Source of the DNA: Elusimicrobiaceae bacterium | GTDB lineage: Bacteria > Elusimicrobiota > Elusimicrobia > Elusimicrobiales > Elusimicrobiaceae | DNA: 64,000 nt | NCBI GenBank assembly: GCA_017618215.1 | Contig: JAFZUQ010000008.1 | Span: 154,635 to 218,634, forward strand | Direction: 5' to 3' | Shown: positions 27,143-34,822 of the stretch, piece after piece | How positions within the stretch are numbered: position 1 is the stretch's first letter | Layout of the letters: every line of letters starts with the position of its first letter | The notes under the pieces: model-generated | What the model saw: only the letters and a program-made list of their open reading frames with translations | Database searches by the model: none | What the model was told of the DNA's origin: nothing | Program-made: the position numbers and the translations under genes

Positions 27143-28128
27143 ACCAAAAAATGCAAAGCTCTGATATTTTAAAAATTGCAAAAGAAGTTTTTATTTCAGA
27201 AGAAAACGCACTTAAAGATACATCGAAAATTTTAGGTAAAGATTTTGTCAAAGCGATTATGCTTGTCAGTAAATCAGGCGGTAGGCTTGTGGTTGTAGGT
27301 ATCGGTAAAAGCGGGCATATAGGGCGCAAAATTTCAGCTACTTTAGCATCAACCGGAACACCTTCATTTTTTGTACATCCCACGGAAGCTTTACATGGCG
27401 ATTTGGGAATGATTACTGATAAAGATATTGTCTTGGCTTTGTCATTTTCCGGAGAGACTGAGGAACTTAGTAAAATTTTAACACCTCTTAAAAAAGAAAA
27501 AATAAAAATTATTGCTTTAACTGGGCATAAGAATTCTACACTCGGTAAAATGGCCGATATTTGCCTTGAAGTTAAAATTAAACGCGAGGCTTGCCCCTAT
27601 AATTTAGCGCCGACATCTTCCACAACCGCTATGCTTGCTTTAGGTGATGCTTTGGCAATTTGTTTAATGAAAATCAAAAATTTCCATAAAGAAGATTTTG
27701 CTTTTTTCCACCCAGGCGGAACGCTTGGTAAACTTTTGACTTACTTTGTAAAAGACATTATGTTTAAAGGCAAAAATCCGACTGTTTTGGAAGGTGCAAC
27801 CGTTCAAGATGCTTTGTTTGTTATGACAAAAAATAAAACGGGTGCGGCTGCTATTGTTGATAAAAAAGGTTTATTAAAAGGCTTTTTTACCGATGGTGAT
27901 TTAAGAAGGCTCTTGCAAAAAAAACAAAGTGTTCTTAACTTAAAAATTACCGAAGTCATGACTAAAAAACCTTTTGCTTTTCCGCAGGATATGTCGGCTA
28001 TTGAAGCAGCAAAAATAATTAATGCACGCAAATTTGATAATGCACCTGTCGTGGATAAAAAGAATAAAGTTATAGGTTTTTTGGATAAAGATAATTTAAT
28101 TGAGTTTATTGCTCTTGCAAAAAAATAA
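27130..28128 (+). CDS. kdsD: Arabinose-5-phosphate isomerase
   Basis: Isomerises ribulose-5-phosphate to arabinose-5-phosphate, the Kdo precursor, 332 residues. An N-terminal SIS domain (about 35-175) holds GIGKSGHIGRKISATLASTG and the H of HPTEALHGDLGM. Two CBS domains follow (about 205-330; DGDLRRLLQK is typical). The length is normal for KdsD/KpsF/GutQ. It starts after GGAGG. It is followed by the lpt genes, as in many Gram-negatives, but kdsC is absent from this stretch. Confidence 0.94.
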   Translation: MAKINQKMQSSDILKIAKEVFISEENALKDTSKILGKDFVKAIMLVSKSGGRLVVVGIGKSGHIGRKISATLASTGTPSFFVHPTEALHGDLGMITDKDIVLALSFSGETEELSKILTPLKKEKIKIIALTGHKNSTLGKMADICLEVKIKREACPYNLAPTSSTTAMLALGDALAICLMKIKNFHKEDFAFFHPGGTLGKLLTYFVKDIMFKGKNPTVLEGATVQDALFVMTKNKTGAAAIVDKKGLLKGFFTDGDLRRLLQKKQSVLNLKITEVMTKKPFAFPQDMSAIEAAKIINARKFDNAPVVDKKNKVIGFLDKDNLIEFIALAKK

Positions 28129-28129
28129 A

Positions 28130-28648
28130 ATGAAAAAGCTTTTAATATTAACCTCTTTAATTTTGCTTAGTGCTTGCCAGAAAAATACTTCAGGCGACGG
28201 TGCCGTTATACCTGCGCAACGAGCAGAAGGGGTTATTATGAGGGAAACTGCCGCCGGCGAAAGTACATGGCAATTAAAGGCAACTGCTGCAGATTTTTAT
28301 GATAATCAAGATGTTTTAATGGATAACCCAAAAATCACATTTAATCAGGAAAAGGGAGATGCTGTTTTAACTGCCAATAAAGGGAGTTTTAAAGACGGCA
28401 TAATAACTTTTATTGGATCTGTGATGATTACTTCCAAAGAAGAAGATTTGAAACTGACAACTTCCAAACTTTATTATAACACACAAACAAAGGTAGCGTG
28501 GACGGATGTTTCATTTGTTTTAAAACGAAGCGGTATCACGGTTAAAGGTAAAGCATTAAAAGCAGATAAAGGGTTTTCAAATATTGAAATTTTTAAGCAG
28601 GTTACAGATTTACCTACTGATCTAAAGGGGTTGCAAGCATTAAAATGA
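28130..28648 (+). CDS. lptC: LptC-like LPS export lipoprotein
   Basis: From the ATG at 28130 (one base after the kdsD stop) the product has 172 residues and begins MKKLLILTSLILLSACQ, a lipoprotein signal with Cys16. The frame is open further upstream from a TTG inside kdsD, but that would bury the signal. The rest is a beta-jellyroll with repeated short strands as in LptC/LptA (KATAADFYDNQDVLMDNPKI, LTANKGSFKDG). LptC normally carries a membrane helix; lipoprotein forms exist. Position before lptA and lptB supports the call. Confidence 0.82.
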   Translation: MKKLLILTSLILLSACQKNTSGDGAVIPAQRAEGVIMRETAAGESTWQLKATAADFYDNQDVLMDNPKITFNQEKGDAVLTANKGSFKDGIITFIGSVMITSKEEDLKLTTSKLYYNTQTKVAWTDVSFVLKRSGITVKGKALKADKGFSNIEIFKQVTDLPTDLKGLQALK

Positions 28649-29355
28649 AGAAATTGTTTTTACTTTTTATCTTTATTTCACTCACGCCGTTAATTTATGG
28701 CCAGACGGAAGAAGATTTATCTATGCTTCTTGGAGGAATGGTAAAAAGTGATAAGTGGATTATAAGGAAAGATGCTTTTGAAGAAGAATTTATCGGTAAT
28801 GTTTATTATGAAAATGAAATGTATAAAATCGCAGCCGATAAAGCCCTTTCAAAAAGAAAAGACAAAACATATGAACTTTCCGGTAATGTTTTTTTGTCTC
28901 GCACAGAAGATAATACAACCATAACTCTAAGTGCCGGGCGCGTATTCTATAATCAAAAAAAAGATACGGGTTTTGCACTTGCTGCCAAAAAAGCGCAGGT
29001 TAAAATAGTTTATACGACTCCGGAAAATGTTTATACTTTGCTTGCGAATAAAGTGGAATTTTCAAACAAAGCGAATTCTTTTAAAGCGAGCGGTAAAGTT
29101 CAGTTAAGCGATAAAGAAAATACTTTAAAAGCTGAGGAAGTAACATTTGATAGAGATAGCGGAATTTTTGAGGCATTATCGGTTCGGCCTATAATGCTTG
29201 GTAAAAATAAAGATGGTAGTTATGCTTTAGAAGCTGATAAAATGGTTGTAAATACTACAACAGGAAAATTTAACGCAACAGGTAAACCTCAAGGTTGGCT
29301 AACTATGGAAAAAAGCTTAATAACACAGGAAAATTTTAAACATTCAAGGAAATAA
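28645..29355 (+). CDS. lptA: LptA-like periplasmic LPS transport protein (OstA domain)
   Basis: Exported protein of 236 residues, signal peptide MKKLFLLFIFISLTPLIYG. Repeated OstA-type strands are seen: GNVYYENEMYKIAADKAL, LSGNVFLSRTEDNTTITLS, ASGKVQLSDKENTLKAEEV. It forms the periplasmic bridge carrying LPS from LptC to LptD. It is somewhat longer than E. coli LptA (185). It overlaps the lptC stop by 4 bases and precedes lptB by 2 bases. Confidence 0.85.
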   Translation: MKKLFLLFIFISLTPLIYGQTEEDLSMLLGGMVKSDKWIIRKDAFEEEFIGNVYYENEMYKIAADKALSKRKDKTYELSGNVFLSRTEDNTTITLSAGRVFYNQKKDTGFALAAKKAQVKIVYTTPENVYTLLANKVEFSNKANSFKASGKVQLSDKENTLKAEEVTFDRDSGIFEALSVRPIMLGKNKDGSYALEADKMVVNTTTGKFNATGKPQGWLTMEKSLITQENFKHSRK

Positions 29356-29357
29356 TT

Positions 29358-30077
29358 ATGGAACTTAAGGGCGTAGATTTAAAAAAAGCATATAAAGAAA
29401 GACTTGTAGTTAAAGGTGTATCTTTAAAAATAAATTCCGGCGAAATTGTGGGGCTCCTCGGCCCAAACGGTGCAGGGAAAACGACATCATTTTATATGAT
29501 AGTTGGTTTTATTGCAGCGACTTCTGGGAAAGTCTTTATTGATGGTAAAGATGTAACTGCTTTGCCAATGTATGAACGTGCGCGTTATGGGCTTGGCTAT
29601 TTGGCACAAGAGCCTACAATATTCCGCGGTTTAACCGTAGAAGAAAATTTGCTTGCCATCTTAGAACGCCTTGAGCCCGACGCTAAAAAACGTTCTGATA
29701 GAGTGGATCAACTTTTAACTGAGTTCGGCTTAACAAAACTTGCAAAACAAAAAGCATGGACATTGTCAGGTGGTGAAAAGCGCCGTATGGAAATTGCCCG
29801 TTGTATGATAAGTAATCCAAAAATTATTTTGCTTGATGAACCTTTCGTTGGTATTGATCCCATAACAGTCGCGGAACTTAGGGAAATGATATTTAAACTT
29901 AAAAGCCGTGGTCTTGGTATTTTGATTACAGACCATAATGTCCGTGAAACTTTACCTTTAACCGAACGTGCATATCTTATATACGATGGCAAAATCTTAG
30001 TTGAAGGTAGCCCGGATAAACTTTTAAAAGATGATAATGCTCGTAAATTGTATTTAGGTGAAAGCTTTAAAATGTAA
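29358..30077 (+). CDS. lptB: LPS export ABC transporter ATPase LptB
   Basis: Cytoplasmic ATPase powering LPS extraction from the inner membrane, 239 residues. Walker A GPNGAGKTT at residues 36-44, Q-loop region YLAQEPTIFRGLTVEEN (typical of LptB), signature LSGGEKRRMEIAR, Walker B IILLDEPFVGIDP and the switch ITDHNVRETL are all present. The permeases lptF and lptG are not in this window. Confidence 0.95.
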   Translation: MELKGVDLKKAYKERLVVKGVSLKINSGEIVGLLGPNGAGKTTSFYMIVGFIAATSGKVFIDGKDVTALPMYERARYGLGYLAQEPTIFRGLTVEENLLAILERLEPDAKKRSDRVDQLLTEFGLTKLAKQKAWTLSGGEKRRMEIARCMISNPKIILLDEPFVGIDPITVAELREMIFKLKSRGLGILITDHNVRETLPLTERAYLIYDGKILVEGSPDKLLKDDNARKLYLGESFKM

Positions 30078-30086
30078 GAGGTTTTG

Positions 30087-31577
30087 ATGACACTCAGTGC
30101 AGGGAATTTTTTATTAATTGGATCTATTTTGTTGTTTGTCAGTATCTTGGCTGGGAAAACAGGATATCGTTTTGGAATACCGGCTTTACTTTTATTTTTA
30201 CTCGTCGGTATGCTTTTTGGCAGTGATGGACTTGGTATACAATTTTCCAACTATAAAGTAACCCAATTTATTGGTATGGTGGCTTTAAGCATTATCTTGT
30301 TTTCAGGTGGTATGGATACACGTGAAACTGATATTAAGCCTATTGCGAAAGAAGGCATAATTTTATCAACATTCGGCGTTATTTTAACTGCTTTATTTAC
30401 GGGGGTATTTGCTTATCTTTTCCCGTCTCTAAAATTAGAACTTGGTTTAACAGGGTGTCTGTTACTTGCGGCGGTAATGTCATCAACAGATTCAGCCTCG
30501 GTTTTCTCAATTTTAAGGGCAAGGAATTTACATATTCAAGGTAATGTTCGGGCTTTGCTTGAACTTGAAAGCGGTAGTAATGACCCTATGGCCTATATGT
30601 TGACGATTATGTTGATTAGTTTCATTAAACTCAGTAACCTAAGCTTTGGTATTATGTCTTGGACTTTAGCTATACAATTCTTTTTGGGTATAATTTTAGG
30701 ATATATTTTAGGGCGTATTACCGTATTTATAATGAATCATATAAATTTGGATTATTCTTCTTTATATTCTATTCTGCTTTTGGCAATTTCTTTATTTATA
30801 TTTTCCGTTACGGATGTTTTGCACGGTAACGGTTTTCTGGCAGTTTATATAGCAGGGCTTGTTGTGGGAAATAATAAAGTAGCATATAAAAAGAGTGTGA
30901 CGGTATTTTTTGACGGTATTGCTTGGCTTTGCCAAATAGTAATGTTTTTAGCGCTCGGGCTTTTGGTTAATCCCAGTGAACTTGTCTCTATCGCGCCTTT
31001 AGCAATAGGTGTTGCTTTATTTATGATTTTTATTGCAAGACCGCTAACGGTATTCTTATGTTTGTTTCTTTTTAAAAAGATTACGAGAAAAGGGCAAATA
31101 TTTATCTCTTGGGTTGGGCTGCGCGGTGCGGTACCTATAATTTTTGCCACTTATCTCTATGTCGCCGAATTGCCTTTCGCAAGAACAATTTTTAACATAG
31201 TGTTTTTTATAACAATTATTTCTTTAGTTTTACAGGGTACAACAGTTCCTTTATTTGCACGCCTACTTGGTTTAATAGAGGAAGATTATAAGCATAAAGA
31301 TTTTGCCGTATATGTACCTGAAGATATTGCAATTACTTCTGAAATTAGAGTTACGCCGGAAATGCTTAAACACGGTAACACTATCCGTCAACTTGGGCTT
31401 GAAAATAATGCTCTTCCGATAATGTTAAAGCGCGGTGGAAAATATATAATTGCGCGCGGTGCAACTGAGCTCCAAGAAGACGATAAAATTTTACTTATCG
31501 CAAAGGGTGAGGACGATTTAAATGCATTGTGTGCAAATTTAGATATCCAGAGTTGCGAAATATACCGAGATGAATAA
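30087..31577 (+). CDS. NhaP2/CvrA-type potassium/proton antiporter
   Basis: Membrane antiporter of 496 residues with about 12 hydrophobic segments (Na_H_Exchanger domain, about 1-390) and a C-terminal TrkA-C domain (about 400-490; RQLGLENNALPIMLKRGGKYI). LLAAVMSSTDSASVFSILR and LELESGSNDPMAYMLTI carry the conserved acidic ion-site residues. The ATG at 30087 follows AAGAGG at good spacing; an in-frame TTG one codon earlier is less likely. It is the last gene of the envelope operon and ends against the convergent queH. Confidence 0.87.
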   Translation: MTLSAGNFLLIGSILLFVSILAGKTGYRFGIPALLLFLLVGMLFGSDGLGIQFSNYKVTQFIGMVALSIILFSGGMDTRETDIKPIAKEGIILSTFGVILTALFTGVFAYLFPSLKLELGLTGCLLLAAVMSSTDSASVFSILRARNLHIQGNVRALLELESGSNDPMAYMLTIMLISFIKLSNLSFGIMSWTLAIQFFLGIILGYILGRITVFIMNHINLDYSSLYSILLLAISLFIFSVTDVLHGNGFLAVYIAGLVVGNNKVAYKKSVTVFFDGIAWLCQIVMFLALGLLVNPSELVSIAPLAIGVALFMIFIARPLTVFLCLFLFKKITRKGQIFISWVGLRGAVPIIFATYLYVAELPFARTIFNIVFFITIISLVLQGTTVPLFARLLGLIEEDYKHKDFAVYVPEDIAITSEIRVTPEMLKHGNTIRQLGLENNALPIMLKRGGKYIIARGATELQEDDKILLIAKGEDDLNALCANLDIQSCEIYRDE

Positions 31578-31594
31578 CTTATTATCATTATCCT

Positions 31595-32128
31595 CTATTT
31601 TTTACTAAATTCACATCCACAGTATTTTTGAAGATATAACCCAAGTTCTTTAACGGTTTTTAGGCCTTCTTGCTCACCGGAATTTTTGCGCCAGTTGGTA
31701 AAATTATAAGCAATTTTAAATTCTTTTTGCGCAATTTCCGCGGCGGCATTTACACTTTCCAGATCTTTGTAGCGGGAAATACCAAGCACGGAACTAAACT
31801 CCATAAACCCGTTTTCTTTGGCATATTTTGCGGCTTGTCTCAAGCGATATAAAAAACATATTTTGCAACGCTTACCCCGTTCCGGTTCGTCTTCAAAACC
31901 TAGAGCGACTTCTTTAAGCCAAGTATCGTGATTATAAGGCAATTCAATAAAATCTATCCCGAAATGTTTACAGAGGTTTTTGTTGGCTTCCAAACGCTTT
32001 TTGTATTCTTCAAGCGGTGTGATATTAGGATTAAAAAATAAAACGGTAAACCGCTTGTCTTCGGCGGCAAGTTTTTTAATCACACCTGCACTGCAAGGCG
32101 CACAACAGGAAAGTAAAAGTAAAGCCAT
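31595..32128 (-). CDS. queH: Epoxyqueuosine reductase QueH
   Basis: Last step of queuosine tRNA modification, iron-sulfur enzyme of 177 residues. Cys pairs C8/C9 (LLSCCAPCS) and C88/C91 (GKRCKICFLYRL) fit the 4Fe-4S and metal ligands of QueH. The C-terminal YCGCEFS segment is also a family mark. It starts divergently from the radical SAM gene, with only 35 bases between the ATGs. Confidence 0.9.
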   Translation of the reverse strand: MALLLLSCCAPCSAGVIKKLAAEDKRFTVLFFNPNITPLEEYKKRLEANKNLCKHFGIDFIELPYNHDTWLKEVALGFEDEPERGKRCKICFLYRLRQAAKYAKENGFMEFSSVLGISRYKDLESVNAAAEIAQKEFKIAYNFTNWRKNSGEQEGLKTVKELGLYLQKYCGCEFSKK

Positions 32129-32151
32129 AATTAATTATATCAATTAAATTG

Positions 32152-32157
32152 TATAAT
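32152..32157 (+). promoter_or_regulatory. -10 box of the radical SAM operon
   Basis: TATAAT, 6 bases before the ATG at 32164, with no ribosome site. It overlaps the alternative upstream TTG start, which favours the ATG and a leaderless transcript. Confidence 0.5.
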
Positions 32158-32163
32158 TTATAT

Positions 32164-32778
32164 ATGACCACTGTTTATCAGTTTAAGGAGTCTCTATATA
32201 TAAATCTGACTAATCGTTGCCCAAATGCTTGCGTATTTTGCGCTAAAAGCAAGGGTAACAAAATGTTTAATGGTTATAATTTAGACTTGGGTGAAAAAGA
32301 ACCCTCCGCACAGGAAGTTTTAACGGAAATTGATAAACAAATTTCTGCCGGTTTTACTCCTAAGGAAATTATTTTTTGCGGTTATGGGGAACCTACAATG
32401 GCACTCCCGGTTTTGCTTGAAGTAGCCAAAAACTTGAAGGCAAAATATTCTTATTCGTTACGTCTTAATACACTAGGGCTAGGTTCACTGGTTTGGGGGC
32501 GTGATATTACAAAAGAACTTGCCCCATATATCGATAAAGTAAACATAAGTTTAAATGCTACCGACGAGAAAACTTGGCTTAAAATCGTGCGCCCGGCCCC
32601 AAAGTATGCAGAAGAATCTTTTAAAGCCATGCAAGATTTTGTGCGTTCTGCTACTAAAAACATAAAAGAAGTTGCGGTATCTGTTGTCAGTAATCAGGGT
32701 ATTGATGCAGAAAAAGCCAAGAAACTTGCGAACTCACTTGGCGCTAAATTTTTTGTAAGGGAGTATTTTGATGCATAG
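32164..32778 (+). CDS. Radical SAM protein of the TatD-linked type
   Basis: Radical SAM enzyme of 204 residues. The cluster motif CPNACVFC (Cys-x3-Cys-x2-Cys) lies near residues 15-22, and the SAM-binding GYGEPT segment near residue 77. It resembles the family usually linked or fused to the hydrolase TatD, but no tatD gene is in the window. The substrate is unknown. The start at 32164 is chosen from the -10 box position; a TTG at 32149 is in frame. Its stop overlaps the next gene's start by 8 bases. Confidence 0.8.
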   Translation: MTTVYQFKESLYINLTNRCPNACVFCAKSKGNKMFNGYNLDLGEKEPSAQEVLTEIDKQISAGFTPKEIIFCGYGEPTMALPVLLEVAKNLKAKYSYSLRLNTLGLGSLVWGRDITKELAPYIDKVNISLNATDEKTWLKIVRPAPKYAEESFKAMQDFVRSATKNIKEVAVSVVSNQGIDAEKAKKLANSLGAKFFVREYFDA

Positions 32779-33208
32779 TAAAGCCCTAAATATTCCTGCT
32801 CTTATTTTTTATGGCCTTTTATGCGGTGCCTTGGTAGTGGTACTTATAGTCAGTTTTCAGCATTTTAACAGTTTTTATTCACCACAAATTATTGTACGCC
32901 CTAAGTATAAACAAACATCTGCACAGGAAAAAGCAGTTGAAAATTTAAAACCGCAAAGGGTGGCATTTTCTTATGTTTCGCCTTCGGCAAAAGAAGTGCA
33001 GGTGGTCGGGGATTTTAATGCATGGGGCGCTTATCCTTTAACTTTAAATAAAAGTGATAATGATATTGAAATTTTTACTTTAAACCTTGCTTTGCCGAAG
33101 GGAAAATATAAATTTCGTTTTTTAGTTGATGGCCAAGTCGCTATTGATGAAAGTTCTGCAAAAATAAAATCGGGTAATGAAATTTTTAATATTTTAGAGG
33201 TTAAATAA
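32771..33208 (+). CDS. Membrane-anchored CBM48-type glycogen-binding protein
   Basis: Protein of 145 residues: one N-terminal membrane span (about 10-32), a linker, then a CBM48/AMPK-type glycogen-binding domain (about 65-145). The domain shows the conserved VQVVGDFNAWG and LPKGKYKFRFLVDG patterns with the sugar-stacking W. With a short N-terminus the domain could face either side of the membrane. Glycogen is cytoplasmic, so a cytosolic domain would fit best, but the orientation is not settled. The ATG at 32771 follows AGGGAG; an in-frame TTG one codon before is possible. Its stop overlaps the tsaE start. Confidence 0.8.
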   Translation: MHSKALNIPALIFYGLLCGALVVVLIVSFQHFNSFYSPQIIVRPKYKQTSAQEKAVENLKPQRVAFSYVSPSAKEVQVVGDFNAWGAYPLTLNKSDNDIEIFTLNLALPKGKYKFRFLVDGQVAIDESSAKIKSGNEIFNILEVK

Positions 33209-33687
33209 TGCAAAGTTTGAAATTAACTTCTTTTAGCCCTGCGGAAACAAAAGTAATAGCAAGCGAAATTGCCATGCTACTTAAAGGGGGGGAGATTTTG
33301 TTTTTTGAAGGCCCCATCGGCGCAGGTAAAACGGTGATGGTTAAAGAAATTGTCAAAAATTTCGGAATCAAAAAAACGCCGGTTAGTGCAAGCTTTTCAC
33401 TACTCAAAAAATATAAAGGTAAAAAAATTAATTTATACCATGCTGATTTGTTCCGTCTGGAAGAAAGGGAAATGTTTAACCTTGGGTTTGAAGAAATGCT
33501 CGAAGATGAAAACGCCGTTTTGCTTGTTGAATGGCCTGAGCCTGCAAAAAACTTTTTCCCTAAAACCCGGCTTGAAATAAAGGTTACTTTACTTGAAGGA
33601 GATAAACGGGAAATAACCCTAAAAGCACTAGGAAAAAAGGCGGAAAATTTACTTGAGGTTTTACGCAGAAATTTATGCAAAAGATAA
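33208..33687 (+). CDS. tsaE: tRNA threonylcarbamoyladenosine biosynthesis ATPase TsaE
   Basis: ATPase of the t6A37 tRNA modification complex with TsaB and TsaD, 159 residues. Walker A GPIGAGKT sits near residues 37-44, followed by VSASFSLLKKYKGKKINLYHADLFRL and the ENAVLLVEWPE segment with the conserved acidic and W-P residues. Its end overlaps tsaB by 13 bases. tsaD is not in the window. Confidence 0.93.
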   Translation: MQSLKLTSFSPAETKVIASEIAMLLKGGEILFFEGPIGAGKTVMVKEIVKNFGIKKTPVSASFSLLKKYKGKKINLYHADLFRLEEREMFNLGFEEMLEDENAVLLVEWPEPAKNFFPKTRLEIKVTLLEGDKREITLKALGKKAENLLEVLRRNLCKR

Positions 33688-34382
33688 TTTCAAAACAAAA
33701 TGACTTGGGTTTAACTTTGATGCTGGATAGTTCGTCAGCACCGTTGCTTGCGGTTTTAGTTTCAGAAGGTAAAATTTATGCAGCCGTTAAAGACGGAATT
33801 AAACAAGAGGAACTTTTATTTCCGCTTTTAAATAGGCTTTATAAGAAGGCAGGTAAAAAATTTAAGGATACAAAAAATTTCTTTTTTATCAAAGGGCCGG
33901 GGCGTTTTACGGGGATAAGAATCGGTGTAACACTAGCTTCGGTTTTAGCGGAAATTAACAACACAAATATTGCAAGCGCAGATATTTTTAATGTACTTGG
34001 CCCGGCGGTTTTGGAAAGTGAAGATTTTAAAAAATGGCAAGCCAAGAATCCAAAAGGTAAAGCAGTTATAATTTTACCTGCTTTTAGGGAAGAATATTTT
34101 GCATGTTTTGTAGGTGTAAATGAGCCGAAATGGCTTAATATTGAAGATTTAAACAAAGAACTTTCCGCTCAAAAAGTACCACTGTTTTTGGCAGGTTGGG
34201 CGAGTGTAAAAGAACCGCTAAAAAAATATTTTGGCAAAAATTACAGTTATTCAAAAACTAATTTTTTGACTCCTGAAATTTTGCTTGCGGCCGCAAAAAA
34301 ATATTTGGGTACGCAAAGCAAAGAAGAAGTTTTAACGCCACTTTATTTAAAGCCGGCACGTTTTGAATTATGCGGGAAATAA
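33675..34382 (+). CDS. tsaB: tRNA threonylcarbamoyladenosine biosynthesis protein TsaB
   Basis: ASKHA-fold scaffold protein of the t6A complex, 235 residues. The N-terminal LMLDSSSAPLLAVLV and the segment IKGPGRFTGIRIGVTLASVLAE are the standard TsaB motifs. It overlaps tsaE upstream and the acetyltransferase downstream by 13 bases each. Confidence 0.92.
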   Translation: MQKIISKQNDLGLTLMLDSSSAPLLAVLVSEGKIYAAVKDGIKQEELLFPLLNRLYKKAGKKFKDTKNFFFIKGPGRFTGIRIGVTLASVLAEINNTNIASADIFNVLGPAVLESEDFKKWQAKNPKGKAVIILPAFREEYFACFVGVNEPKWLNIEDLNKELSAQKVPLFLAGWASVKEPLKKYFGKNYSYSKTNFLTPEILLAAAKKYLGTQSKEEVLTPLYLKPARFELCGK

Positions 34383-34822
34383 ATCAATTTTTAGGTGGCG
34401 AAATTGCCCAAACATTGACTGAAATTTGCAAGCAAAGCAAAACTGCAGCGGCGTGGACTGCTAAAGATTTCCAAACCGAAGCTGCGCAAAAAACATCAGT
34501 AATTTTTATAATAACCGAAAGTAAAAATAATGCCAAAACCTTGCTCGGTTTTTGTGCGGTACGTTTTGCTTTTGAGAAGGCAGAAATAACAAATTTTGCC
34601 ATTTTGCCGCAAGTGCAGCGCATGCATTTTGGGACAGAAATTTTTGCATACACTTTAAATTTTTTAAAAGAGAAAGGTGTCAAAGAAGTCACTTTGGAAG
34701 TGTCATCTAAAAACATTCCGGCACAGGAATTTTATAAAAAATTTAAATTTACTAATGTAAGTGTTCGTAAAAAATTTTATAATATGAGGGAGGATGCACA
34801 AATCCTAAAATTAAATTTATGA
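34370..34822 (+). CDS. rimI: RimI-like GNAT acetyltransferase
   Basis: N-acetyltransferase of 150 residues. The acetyl-CoA region reads ILPQVQRMHFGTEIFAYTL, a weakened form of the usual V-x5-R-G-x-G-x-A, with H and F at two of the usual Arg/Gly positions. The following VTLEVSSKNIPAQEFYKKFKF is typical of GNAT motif B. The position next to tsaB and tsaE is the classic rimI context. The target (ribosomal protein S18 in E. coli) is assumed, not shown. Confidence 0.82.
   Translation: MREINQFLGGEIAQTLTEICKQSKTAAAWTAKDFQTEAAQKTSVIFIITESKNNAKTLLGFCAVRFAFEKAEITNFAILPQVQRMHFGTEIFAYTLNFLKEKGVKEVTLEVSSKNIPAQEFYKKFKFTNVSVRKKFYNMREDAQILKLNL

Noticed and set aside
29708..30250. 180-codon open frame on the minus strand across lptB and the antiporter gene
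   Set aside because: It runs antisense to two clear genes and its translation has no domain or signal features.
33201..33680. 159-codon open frame exactly opposite tsaE
   Set aside because: tsaE has intact ATPase motifs and fits its operon; the antisense frame is a mirror effect of codon use.
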